From positions 1-64,000 of the forward strand of contig CAVPHY010000002.1 in assembly GCA_963704855.1 (NCBI GenBank): a stretch of DNA of 64,000 bases. The letters run 5' to 3'. Positions 18,999 through 27,469 of the stretch are shown piece by piece. Every line of letters begins with the position of its first letter. The first letter of the stretch is position 1. This stretch comes from SZUA-36 sp963704855 (lineage in GTDB: Bacteria; Pseudomonadota; Gammaproteobacteria; Xanthomonadales; SZUA-36). The notes beneath the pieces were generated by a model. It was not told where the DNA came from and ran no database searches. It saw only the letters and a list, made by a program, of their open reading frames with translations. The position numbers were made by a program, and so were the translations under genes.

Positions 18999-20175
18999 TT
19001 TGAAGCCGGGCACCCGGCACCTGACCGTCATTGCCGCACTGTTGGCGATGATCGGGCCATTCAGTATCGATGCCTACCTGCCGTCCTTCCCGGATATTGA
19101 AATCGAGTTTGGCATCTCCCGCGCGATGCTCTCACAAAGCCTGGCGGTTTACCTGGTGGCTTTCGCCATTTCGACGCTTTTCTGGGGTCCGCTGGCAGAC
19201 CGTTTCGGCCGCCGCCTGGTGATCCTGAGCAGCATGGCCTTGTATACCCTGGGCTCCATCGGCTGTGCACTGGCGGATGGCACCGGATCTTTCATGTTGC
19301 TGCGCGTGGTACAGGGCCTGGCGGCCAGTGGTGGGTTTATCGCCGGCCGTGCCATGATCCGTGATGCGCATGGCGCCAAAGCGGCACATCGCGCGATGTC
19401 ACAGGTGATGATGCTGTTCGCGCTCGCACCGGCGCTGGCACCGGTACTGGGTGGCTGGCTGCATGATTATTTCGGCTGGCGCAGTGTTTTCTGGTTTCTT
19501 GGCCTGTTTGGCGGCCTGCTGATCCTGATGGGCTTCTTTGTTTCCGAAACACTGGACACGGATCAACGCCGCTCGATACACCCCGTGCACGTCTTGCGGG
19601 TATATATGGGTGCAATACTTCATAAACGTTTTCCCGCCCTGGTCATCTGCGTTTCGTTGTCCTTTGGTGGACTGTTTCTGTACATCGCCGGCGCACCGAC
19701 GGTGATTTATGATTTGCTGGGATTGGGCAGCGATGAATTTGGCTGGCTGTTCATCCCGATTGTTGCCGGCCTGATACTGGGGGCGGCGATCTCAGCCCGG
19801 CTGTCGCATCGCTGGCCCGCGCAGCGGACCATCTCCGCTGGTGTACTGGTGATGGTGCTCGCCTCTGCAATCAATCTGATCACGGTAAACTTCACCACGG
19901 CAAGCATTTTTACGGTCGTAGGCCCGCTGGTTCTCTATGTCACCGGCCTGGCAGTCATGATGCCTGCGATCACCGTGTTGGCGATCGATTGCTTTCCCAC
20001 CCATCGCGGCACTGCTGCCTCAATGCAGGGGTTTTTGCAGTCGGTCACCAACGCTGCGGTGGCAAGTATCGCTGTACCGCTGTTGCATGGAAGTTGGTTT
20101 AACTTCGTATCAGGACAGCTCGGATTTTTACTAGTGGCGGCAAGCATGTGGATTTATCTGCAACGGGACCGGTGA
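18967..20175 (+). CDS. Bcr/CflA-family MFS multidrug transporter
   Basis: A protein of about 402 residues with 12 membrane segments. The first helix ends in the Bcr/CflA-typical GPFSIDAYLPSFPDI, and the loop 2-3 motif is FWGPLADRFGRRLVIL. A further family mark is RVVQGLAASGGFIAGRAMIRD. This is a proton-driven exporter of drugs or small metabolites. Start choice is uncertain: ATG at 18967 overlaps the radical SAM gene by 32 bp; a TTG at 19000 just after that stop codon is the alternative. The tight junction suggests co-transcription. Confidence 0.88.
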   Translation: MKNRSRSKSPDLKPGTRHLTVIAALLAMIGPFSIDAYLPSFPDIEIEFGISRAMLSQSLAVYLVAFAISTLFWGPLADRFGRRLVILSSMALYTLGSIGCALADGTGSFMLLRVVQGLAASGGFIAGRAMIRDAHGAKAAHRAMSQVMMLFALAPALAPVLGGWLHDYFGWRSVFWFLGLFGGLLILMGFFVSETLDTDQRRSIHPVHVLRVYMGAILHKRFPALVICVSLSFGGLFLYIAGAPTVIYDLLGLGSDEFGWLFIPIVAGLILGAAISARLSHRWPAQRTISAGVLVMVLASAINLITVNFTTASIFTVVGPLVLYVTGLAVMMPAITVLAIDCFPTHRGTAASMQGFLQSVTNAAVASIAVPLLHGSWFNFVSGQLGFLLVAASMWIYLQRDR

Positions 20176-20376
20176 CGATTTACGGTGTTCTAAAAACGCC
20201 CTGATCAGGCAGATTCCTTTATCAAGGCCTTTTGGCAGCTGCCACGAAATATGAGTGGGGCCTCCTTGAGCAAACGATCGGCATACTTTAGAGTGGTTTC
20301 TTTTCGACGGCAGGCAAATGGCCTGGTCGTTAGCCGGGCGATCAAAACCTTTAACATCACCCTGTCACGGAAACAG

Positions 20377-21678
20377 ATGTCAAACCAATCAGCGCAGGAA
20401 CCGGAACTCCGCCGGGCCATTAGCAAAACCGGCTACAGCGCCATGACGCTCAATGGTGTCATCGGTGCGGGTATTTTCGGTCTGCCGGCAGTAGCTGCCG
20501 CGAAAACCGGCGCTTTCAGCCCGTGGCTGTTCGTCATCGCAGGATTACTCATTTTCAGTGTTGTGCTGTCATTTGCGCGCGCCTCCAGCATGTTTCGCCA
20601 TACCGGTGGCGTGGTCGTATACGCAAGCCAGGCCTTTGGCCCGTTTGCCGGCTTTCAGGCTGGCTGGCTTGCCTACCTCGGCCGGGCCACCTCCATGGGC
20701 GCCAATACAAACCTGATGCTTACCTATGCCAGCTGGTTCTGGTCGCCACTCGCAGACAACGTGGTCAAATCCATTGCGATGTCGATCCTGCTCTTGGGCC
20801 TGACCTGGCTCAATGTCTGCGGCGTGAGGAACAGCATCGGGGTTATCTATATTTTCACTGTCCTGAAACTGCTGCCGATTTCGCTACTCATTTTGTTCGG
20901 GCTAGGGCATATCGACCTGCAAATGCTGGGTGCGGCCGGTCTGCCTGAATTCGGTGAACTCAGCGAGGCCGTGTTAATAGTCCTGTATGCCTACGTAGGC
21001 TTCGAGGGCACGGTGGTGGCCGCAGGTGAAGGTACCCGTCCGCGGCGCGACCTGCCCATGGCGATGATCAACACCATCCTTTTTACCGGCTTGATCTATG
21101 TGCTGGTGCAGTTGGTGTCTGTCTCGAGTTTACCGGGTCTGGCATCCAGTTCGGCTGCCTTGGCAGATGTGGCCGTCGTGCTTTTTGGCCCGGCAGGTGC
21201 GGCTTTGCTGACACTGGGTGCCGTATTTTCGATTGGCGGAAACCTGCAGTCCACGTTCATGTCTGCGCCCAGGATGACCTATGCGCTCGCCCGTGAGGGA
21301 AGCCTGCCGTCCTGGTTTGCAAGGGTGCATAGAAGTCATCAGACGCCACATGCCTCACTGTGGGTCTATGGCGTAATCTGCCTGGTATTGGCCCTGACCG
21401 GAAGCTTTATCTGGCTGGCTGTCATGAGCACGCTGGCCCGGTTGTTAGTTTATATGATCTGTATCGCTGCATTACCACGTCTTGAGAAAATAGCCGAACC
21501 CGTGGACGGCCAGTTCAGATTGCCAGGCGGCCTGTTGATACCCGCAATCGCCATGCTGCTATGCCTGTGGCTGATCACCTACGCATCCGCCCAGGCGTGG
21601 CTGACTGCCCTGGTATTCATGGCGCTTGGAACCCTGCTGTATGTCGTGTCGCGACGGTTGTCAAAAACACCTGGCTGA
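20377..21678 (+). CDS. APC-superfamily amino acid permease
   Basis: A 433-residue permease with 12 predicted membrane segments. Helix 1 carries the APC signature LNGVIGAGIFGLPAVAA; the helix 6 region has VLYAYVGFEGTVVAAGEG. It probably imports an amino acid or related compound by proton symport. The start at 20377 gives a normal APC N-terminus (ELRRAISKTGYSAMTLNG); the open frame upstream to 20251 has no membrane or signal character. The ~200 bp between the transporter at 20175 and this start contains no recognised feature. Confidence 0.85.
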   Translation: MSNQSAQEPELRRAISKTGYSAMTLNGVIGAGIFGLPAVAAAKTGAFSPWLFVIAGLLIFSVVLSFARASSMFRHTGGVVVYASQAFGPFAGFQAGWLAYLGRATSMGANTNLMLTYASWFWSPLADNVVKSIAMSILLLGLTWLNVCGVRNSIGVIYIFTVLKLLPISLLILFGLGHIDLQMLGAAGLPEFGELSEAVLIVLYAYVGFEGTVVAAGEGTRPRRDLPMAMINTILFTGLIYVLVQLVSVSSLPGLASSSAALADVAVVLFGPAGAALLTLGAVFSIGGNLQSTFMSAPRMTYALAREGSLPSWFARVHRSHQTPHASLWVYGVICLVLALTGSFIWLAVMSTLARLLVYMICIAALPRLEKIAEPVDGQFRLPGGLLIPAIAMLLCLWLITYASAQAWLTALVFMALGTLLYVVSRRLSKTPG

Positions 21679-21758
21679 AAACCGCCTGCGGATTCTGGCT
21701 GGTTCTCCCGGTAAGCTGCTGTCATAATTCCACCGCGCAATTCATATCGGAGTTCTCC

Positions 21759-22511
21759 ATGTCCACATTGATCGAACAGGCTCATTCCCGGGAGTGGTTT
21801 TATTCCTATGATTTGCCTGATGGCAGTTCAACCGCCACCTATCACGATGCTGATATCCACGTGATCCACGATACGCGCTGGCAGATGCTGGAATCCTACC
21901 TGGACAGGAACCTGGGAACCGACCGGGCCGGCTTATCGGCACTGGACCTGGCATCGCACCAGGGCTGGTTTGCAGTGAATATGGCCCGCGCCGGGTTCTC
22001 ACCGGTGCTGGGTATCGATGCGCGTCAATCACATGTGGATGATGCGACCCTGATCTCGAACATCTATGGCATGGAGCAACTCAGCTTTGCGCAGGGGGAT
22101 ATTCACGATCAAAGCCCGGATCAGCTGGGGCAGTTCGACGTGGTGCTGATGCTGGGTCTGCTCTACCACCTGGAAAACCCGGTCGGCGCCCTGCGCATGT
22201 GCCGCAGCCTGTGCAAAAACCTCTGTATCATCGAAACCCAGATCGTGCCGGGCATGACCGGTTTTGTCGATTACGGCAGTTACCAGTACGTACGCCCGCT
22301 TAAAGGCAGTTTTGGCATTATCGATGAGGTGGATGATACCCATGGGCCGGAAGCCAGTGTGACCGGGATCAGCCTGGTGCCGAGTCTCGATGCGCTGCTG
22401 TGGATACTGGAAAAGGTCGGGTTTTCAAGTGCAAGGGTGCTCGAACCACCGGCGGATGCCTACGAGCAGCTGCGTTACCACAAACGCGTCATGATCGCGG
22501 CGCACGTCTAG
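21759..22511 (+). CDS. Class I SAM methyltransferase (DUF1698-like)
   Basis: A 250-residue protein with a SAM-binding core: motif I is ALDLASHQGWFAVNMA (with SHQG instead of the usual GxGxG), the acidic residue is in VLGIDARQS, and motif IV is FDVVLMLGLLYHLENP. The LYHLENP form is common in DUF1698/TylF-like and tRNA uridine methyltransferase relatives. No target can be assigned. CGGAG lies 8-9 bases before the ATG. It is 81 bp after the permease and 12 bp before a second methyltransferase. Confidence 0.78.
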   Translation: MSTLIEQAHSREWFYSYDLPDGSSTATYHDADIHVIHDTRWQMLESYLDRNLGTDRAGLSALDLASHQGWFAVNMARAGFSPVLGIDARQSHVDDATLISNIYGMEQLSFAQGDIHDQSPDQLGQFDVVLMLGLLYHLENPVGALRMCRSLCKNLCIIETQIVPGMTGFVDYGSYQYVRPLKGSFGIIDEVDDTHGPEASVTGISLVPSLDALLWILEKVGFSSARVLEPPADAYEQLRYHKRVMIAAHV

Positions 22512-22523
22512 GCGAAACCACGG

Positions 22524-23228
22524 GTGAGATTCGCGGCACAGCCTATCGATGTGAATTGTGCGGAAGCGGACGTCTACGAGCGCCTGTTACCGCTGGACAA
22601 CAAGCACATACTGGAACTGGGTTGCGGCGCTGCCCAAAAAACCCGCGATATCGCGACAACCGGTGTCAACCGGCGGATTACCGCATTGGAAGTTGACCGG
22701 ATTGCCCATCAGAAAAACCTGCAGATACGCGATCTGCCCAATGTGAGTTTTGTACTTGCCGGAGCGCAGGATATTCCGCTGGAGGATGAATCGGTCGATA
22801 TCGTGTTGATGTTCAAGTCACTCCACCACGTTCCCGTGGATTTGATGGAGGTCTCGTTAAACGAAATCTGGCGGGTGTTGAAACCAGGCGGTCTGGCGTA
22901 TATTTCTGAGCCTGTTTATTCCGGAGATTTCAATGAGATACTGAGTTTATTTAATGATGAAAAGGAAGTTCGTGAAGCGGCATTCAACACGCTTGAAACT
23001 GCAGTGGACAAGGGCTTGTTCGGCCTGCTTGAAGAAACGTTTTTTAATACGCCGCGCATATATCAGGATTTCGCCGAATTCGAAAAGACGATTATCAATG
23101 CCACCCATAGCTGCCACCGTCTGGATGAAACACTGTACGCAAAGGTCAAACAGCGTTTTGAACAACACCTCGGTGACAAAGGCGCGTGCTTTCTAACACC
23201 GGTTCGTGTCGATCTTTTGCAAAAATAA
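22524..23228 (+). CDS. Class I SAM methyltransferase (UbiE/Methyltransf_11 type)
   Basis: A 234-residue methyltransferase starting at GTG. Motif I is ILELGCGAAQKTRDIA; the next strand ends in TALEVDR; motif IV is VDIVLMFKSLHHVP; and WRVLKPGGLAYISEP is the typical post-core strand. The C-terminal ~80 residues are helical and may cap the active site. The short gap to the preceding methyltransferase suggests one operon. Target unknown. Confidence 0.8.
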   Translation: MRFAAQPIDVNCAEADVYERLLPLDNKHILELGCGAAQKTRDIATTGVNRRITALEVDRIAHQKNLQIRDLPNVSFVLAGAQDIPLEDESVDIVLMFKSLHHVPVDLMEVSLNEIWRVLKPGGLAYISEPVYSGDFNEILSLFNDEKEVREAAFNTLETAVDKGLFGLLEETFFNTPRIYQDFAEFEKTIINATHSCHRLDETLYAKVKQRFEQHLGDKGACFLTPVRVDLLQK

Positions 23229-23250
23229 TCGGTACCCGGCAGAACCGGTT

Positions 23251-23889
23251 TTAATCCGGACCGGTCAACCAGACCGCCTCGACGAACTTGTTTAATCCGG
23301 CCTCCCGGAATTTTGGCGGCATGTTCACCAGCGCACTCATCTCACCTGCCCGGCGCAGCGCCGGCCAATGGGATTTTACCTCGTCAGGGGAGATAGCAAA
23401 TGGCGGCCCGTCCGCCGCGGATTGATCGTATTCAAGCGTGATCAGTAACTGCATGGCCCTGGTCTTCAACAGACCTTGGGTGTGCCTGACATATGCGGAT
23501 CTGAGATCCGCCGGAAGTGCAACCAGTGCCGCACGGTCATACAGGGCGTCGTGTGGTTCATCCGCGTATTGAAAATAATCACCGCAGACGATTGTCAAAC
23601 GATGTTGCCGGCTCCGGAACCACAATAGTCCGTCAACCGTTTCAATGTCGTGCGGGATACCCGCTTCCGAAAAAAACGCCCTTACGGCGATTTCAGAGAG
23701 TTCGACACCGGTGACATCACAGCCCTGCCCGGCAAGCCACAGCAGGTCGACCGACTTGCCGCACAACGGCACCAGCACACGTGCGCCGGCGCCAAGACCG
23801 GGCCAGAACTTGCGCAGTGCGCTACTCCCGCCTGCCTCGTGCCAACCGGTCTGGCCGCTTTCCCAGCGGGTCAGCCACTCAGCATTCAT
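23251..23889 (-). CDS. tpm: Thiopurine S-methyltransferase family protein
   Basis: A 212-residue protein with the TPMT opening WLTRWESGQTGWHEAG, then RVLVPLCGKSVDLLWLAGQG (SAM site), VTGVELSEIAVRAFF and VALPADLRSAYVRH. It transfers methyl groups to thiopurines and, in bacteria, to selenium or tellurium compounds. Length matches the family. It is convergent with the methyltransferase at 22524 and lies 52 bp upstream of the acyl-CoA dehydrogenase 3' end; regulation is not evident. Confidence 0.92.
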   Translation of the reverse strand: MNAEWLTRWESGQTGWHEAGGSSALRKFWPGLGAGARVLVPLCGKSVDLLWLAGQGCDVTGVELSEIAVRAFFSEAGIPHDIETVDGLLWFRSRQHRLTIVCGDYFQYADEPHDALYDRAALVALPADLRSAYVRHTQGLLKTRAMQLLITLEYDQSAADGPPFAISPDEVKSHWPALRRAGEMSALVNMPPKFREAGLNKFVEAVWLTGPD

Positions 23890-23940
23890 GGCCCATCACC
23901 CTGGAAACCGGCCTGGTCAACGGATGGGATCAAACTGTAC

Positions 23941-25719
23941 TCAGAACTGCTCCGCATCCAGCGCCATCATGCTTTCACTGCCTGCCGTGATCGCCGCAAG
24001 GTAAGCGCCGGTGCGTGGCAACAGGTGTTCAAAATAAAACCGCACCGTGACCTGCTTGGCCTTCAGGAAACCCGTGTCGCCGTCACCCGCTTCCAGCATC
24101 TGTGCGGCTTTAAGCGCGGACTTACCCATCACCCAGCCACCGCAGAGGAAGCCCATCAACATCATGAAATTCACACTGGCAGCACCGGCGGCATTGCGGT
24201 CCTGCTTTCCGTTTTCAAGCAGCCAGGCCCTCGCCTCGGCGCCCTCTTTGACCGCCTTTTTCAAGGCGTCAGCCATCGCTGCGAGGCTGTCAACAGCCGA
24301 CATGTCCGCGGCCGTGGCCTGTATCTCATCGAGCCAGGACCTGAGCGCTTCACCATTGTCACCGAGGGTTTTACGGCCCGCCAGGTCGATCCCCTGGATA
24401 CCGGTGGTTCCCTCGTAAATGGTCATAATGCGTGCATCGCGGTAAAACTGGGCGCTGCCGGTTTCCTCGATATAGCCCATACCGCCGTGCACCTGCACAC
24501 CCAGGTAGGTGACCTCCTGCGCCAACTCGGTCAGCCAGCCCTTGACGATGGGTGTGTAAAGACCCACCCGCGAGGCGTGTTTACGGGCCTGCTCCGGTTC
24601 CCTGGCGTTGTGCTCCCGGTCACTTTCAAAGGCGGCGGCATAGGCCAGGCCGCGCATGGCTTCGGTGGCCGCGCGCATTACCATCAGCATACGCCGCACA
24701 TCCGGAAACTCGATGATCGGGTAGCGTGAGCCATCGCTGCGTGTACCCTGCAGGCGTTCCCGGGCAAATGCAGCAGCCTGCTGATAAGAGCGCTCGGCAA
24801 CCCCGAGACCCTGGATACCGACACCCTGACGGGCCTCGTTCATCATCGTGAACATGGCCATCAAACCCTTGTTTGGCTCGCCGACCAGGTAGCCGACCGC
24901 GCCGCCGTTGTCACCAAAATTCAGGGTGCAGGTCGGACTGCCGTGGATACCCAACTTGTGCTCAAGCCCGACGCAATAGACATCGTTGCGTTTGCCGGGA
25001 GCGCCATTTTCATCCAGCAGAAACTTTGGCACCAGGAACAACGAGATGCCTTTGACACCTGCAGGGGCATCCGGCAGACGCGCCAACACCAGGTGAATGA
25101 GGTTATCCGTCATCTGGTGGTCACCCCAGGTGATGTAAATCTTCTGACCACTGAGCAGGTAATGGTCACCTTCCGGTACGGCCTTGCAGGCGACCGCCGC
25201 CAGGTCGGAACCCGCCTGCGATTCTGTCAGGCACATGGATGCGGTCCACTCACCGCTGATCATATTGGGAAGGTACGTACTTTTCAGTTCGTCGGAACCA
25301 TGCGCTTCAATGGCCTCGACCGCACCCGTTGTCAGCAATGGGCATAAAAACAATGCGGTGCAGGACGAGTACCAGATTTCCGTGGTCGCAGCGCCGAGCA
25401 CCCTCGGCATGGCCTGCCCGCCATACTCCTCACCCGCGGTGAGCGCAGCCCAGCCATTCTCGGCATATTGGTGGTACGCCTCGGAAAACCCCGGAGTTTC
25501 ATGCACCCCGTCATCCTTGAGACTGGCCCCGGTTTTATCGCCCACTTCGTTCAGCGGTGCGAAAACCTCGCTGCCCAGGCGCGCAGCCTCCTCCAGGATC
25601 GCTGACGCAAGCTCGCTGTTCACTTCTTCAAGACCGATATCCTGGCACATCCGGTCAAAATCCAGCACGTCGTTGATTAAAAAAGAAGCATCTTTGTAGG
25701 GGTATTGGTAGGCGCTCAT
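23941..25719 (-). CDS. Acyl-CoA dehydrogenase, large DmdC-type
   Basis: A 592-residue FAD enzyme. Order: N-terminal extension and helical domain (YKDASFLINDVLDFDRM), FAD/acyl-CoA domain (MCLTESQAGSDLA; KIYITWGDH), catalytic-base region RIMTIYEGTTGIQGIDLAGRK split over ~420-440 (Glu in YEGT), and the extra C-terminal domain of long acyl-CoA dehydrogenases of the DmdC/AcdA type. It oxidises an acyl-CoA to the enoyl-CoA, passing electrons to ETF. The ATG at 25719 is preferred (AAGGA 9 bases upstream). It is divergent from a FAD dehydrogenase/ThDP enzyme operon with a 16 bp palindrome in the 79 bp gap, so the three genes are probably under one local repressor or activator. Confidence 0.9.
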   Translation of the reverse strand: MSAYQYPYKDASFLINDVLDFDRMCQDIGLEEVNSELASAILEEAARLGSEVFAPLNEVGDKTGASLKDDGVHETPGFSEAYHQYAENGWAALTAGEEYGGQAMPRVLGAATTEIWYSSCTALFLCPLLTTGAVEAIEAHGSDELKSTYLPNMISGEWTASMCLTESQAGSDLAAVACKAVPEGDHYLLSGQKIYITWGDHQMTDNLIHLVLARLPDAPAGVKGISLFLVPKFLLDENGAPGKRNDVYCVGLEHKLGIHGSPTCTLNFGDNGGAVGYLVGEPNKGLMAMFTMMNEARQGVGIQGLGVAERSYQQAAAFARERLQGTRSDGSRYPIIEFPDVRRMLMVMRAATEAMRGLAYAAAFESDREHNAREPEQARKHASRVGLYTPIVKGWLTELAQEVTYLGVQVHGGMGYIEETGSAQFYRDARIMTIYEGTTGIQGIDLAGRKTLGDNGEALRSWLDEIQATAADMSAVDSLAAMADALKKAVKEGAEARAWLLENGKQDRNAAGAASVNFMMLMGFLCGGWVMGKSALKAAQMLEAGDGDTGFLKAKQVTVRFYFEHLLPRTGAYLAAITAGSESMMALDAEQF

Positions 25720-25744
25720 CGGATACAATCCTTGTTTGCAAATA

Positions 25745-25760
25745 GTGTGTTATAACACAC
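25745..25760. promoter_or_regulatory. Perfect 16 bp palindrome, candidate operator
   Basis: GTGTGTTATAACACAC is perfectly self-complementary and lies in the 79 bp between the divergent acyl-CoA dehydrogenase and FAD dehydrogenase genes. Size and symmetry fit a dimeric TetR- or GntR-type operator controlling both directions. No such regulator gene lies next to it. Confidence 0.6.
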
Positions 25761-25798
25761 CGTATTATGAACATTTTCGCTCTTCGGGGAAACCACGG

Positions 25799-27439
25799 GT
25801 GCACGAAAAACTGAGGTTTGATGTAGCCATCGTCGGCGCTGGGTTGGCCGGCATCACTGCGGCCATCGAATTGCTCGACCGGGATCTGAAGATCGCCATC
25901 ATCGACAGGGATACCGCACAGAATTTTGGCGGCCTCGCCATGCAATCCCTCGGTGGCATGACCCTGGTCAACACACCCATACAACGCCTGAACGGTATTC
26001 ACGACAGCCCCGAAGCCGCCTTGCGGGACTGGCACGCCTGCGCCCGGTTCTCGGAGGAAGATCACTGGCCCCGGCAGTGGGCAGAACTCTATGTCAATCG
26101 CAGTATCGATGACATTTACAACTGGCTCAAACCCAGGGGTATCCGGTTTTTTCCGATTCCCCACTGGGTTGAACGTGGTGAGTTTGGCGATGGCAACTCC
26201 CTGCCCCGTTACCACATTATCTGGGGAACCGGGCAACACCTGGTGCGCACGCTTATCGGTGAACTTGAATCTAATCCTAATTCTGGAAATATATCTTATC
26301 TATTTGATCATAAAGTTAATTTACTGCTAACAGATAACCAGGCAATTTGCGGACTGCGGGGTGTTAACGAAAAGTCAGGCGAACCGTTCGAGGTGGAGGC
26401 CGACATTGTGCTGGTGGCCAGCGGCGGCATCAATGGCGATATCGAACGGGTCAAGCGTGAGTGGGATCAAACATGGGGTAAGCCGCCAGAACACATACTT
26501 AATGGTGCACATCCGTATGCCGATGGCACGCTGCATGATGCCGTAACAAAAATCAACGGCAGGGTCACCCACCTTGATAAGATGTGGAACTACGCTGCGG
26601 GTATACATCATCCTCATCCCCGTGTCCCCAAAGAAGGTCTGAGCCTGATCCCACCCAAGTCCGCACTGTGGCTGGATGCAACCGGCAAGCGCTTCGGCCC
26701 GCTGCCGCTGGTCACCGGCTTCGATACCCACAATATCTGCAAACGTATCGCCCTGGACCCGCATGGTTACAGTTGGCAGCTCATGAACTGGAAAATAGCC
26801 CTGAAGGAGATCGCCGTCTCAGGCGCTGAAAGCAACACGGCCTTTCGCGACCGCCGCATCCTGCAACTGGCCCGGGACATCTTCCTTGGCAACCACAAAC
26901 TGCTGGACTACCTCGTCAATGAATGCGAGGACGTTGTTACCGCCAACAGCCTCGAGGAACTGGTCGGCAAGATGAACCTGCTCAATACGGCCAGCCAGAC
27001 CGCCGGTGGGGGTACGGTGTTGCTTGAGAACGTCAGTGAGGCTGTCCAGCGCTACGATGCGCAAATAGACCTCGGTAAAGAATTTCACAATGATGACCAG
27101 TTAAGACGTATAGCGCAGGTCAGAAATTGGCGGGGAGACCGCTCCCGGACCTGTAAATTCGAAAAAATCCTGGAAAAGAAATCCATGCCGCTGGTGGCTT
27201 TCCGGGAATTCATCGTCAGCCGCAAGAGTATGGGCGGCATTCAGACCGATCTTCACAGCCGCGTGCTTTCCAATAGCGGGCAGCCGATACCGGGCCTCTA
27301 TGCGGCCGGTGAGGCGGCGGGTTTCGGCGGTGGTGGTATCAATGGGCTGAAATCGCTGGAAGGCACTTTTATATCCAACTGTATCCTGAATGCACGTATG
27401 GCCACGCGCTCCATTACCGGTCAGGCGCTAACCCCATAA
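25799..27439 (+). CDS. FAD-binding dehydrogenase (COG3573/KstD-like)
   Basis: A 546-residue flavoprotein. The Rossmann FAD motif is VAIVGAGLAGITAAIELLDR, followed by FGGLAMQSLGGM and WPRQWAELYVN, which match the COG3573 dehydrogenases related to fumarate reductase flavoproteins and 3-ketosteroid dehydrogenases. The second FAD-binding end motif is GLYAAGEAAGFGGGGINGLK. The electron acceptor and substrate are unknown. The start is placed at GTG 25799 (GGGGAA upstream), which begins exactly where family members do. The segment at about 26270-26340 is more A+T-rich than the rest. Co-transcribed with the ThDP enzyme 30 bp downstream. Confidence 0.88.
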   Translation: MHEKLRFDVAIVGAGLAGITAAIELLDRDLKIAIIDRDTAQNFGGLAMQSLGGMTLVNTPIQRLNGIHDSPEAALRDWHACARFSEEDHWPRQWAELYVNRSIDDIYNWLKPRGIRFFPIPHWVERGEFGDGNSLPRYHIIWGTGQHLVRTLIGELESNPNSGNISYLFDHKVNLLLTDNQAICGLRGVNEKSGEPFEVEADIVLVASGGINGDIERVKREWDQTWGKPPEHILNGAHPYADGTLHDAVTKINGRVTHLDKMWNYAAGIHHPHPRVPKEGLSLIPPKSALWLDATGKRFGPLPLVTGFDTHNICKRIALDPHGYSWQLMNWKIALKEIAVSGAESNTAFRDRRILQLARDIFLGNHKLLDYLVNECEDVVTANSLEELVGKMNLLNTASQTAGGGTVLLENVSEAVQRYDAQIDLGKEFHNDDQLRRIAQVRNWRGDRSRTCKFEKILEKKSMPLVAFREFIVSRKSMGGIQTDLHSRVLSNSGQPIPGLYAAGEAAGFGGGGINGLKSLEGTFISNCILNARMATRSITGQALTP

Positions 27440-27469
27440 TCTAACCGATCATTACCCAAAGGAAACATC

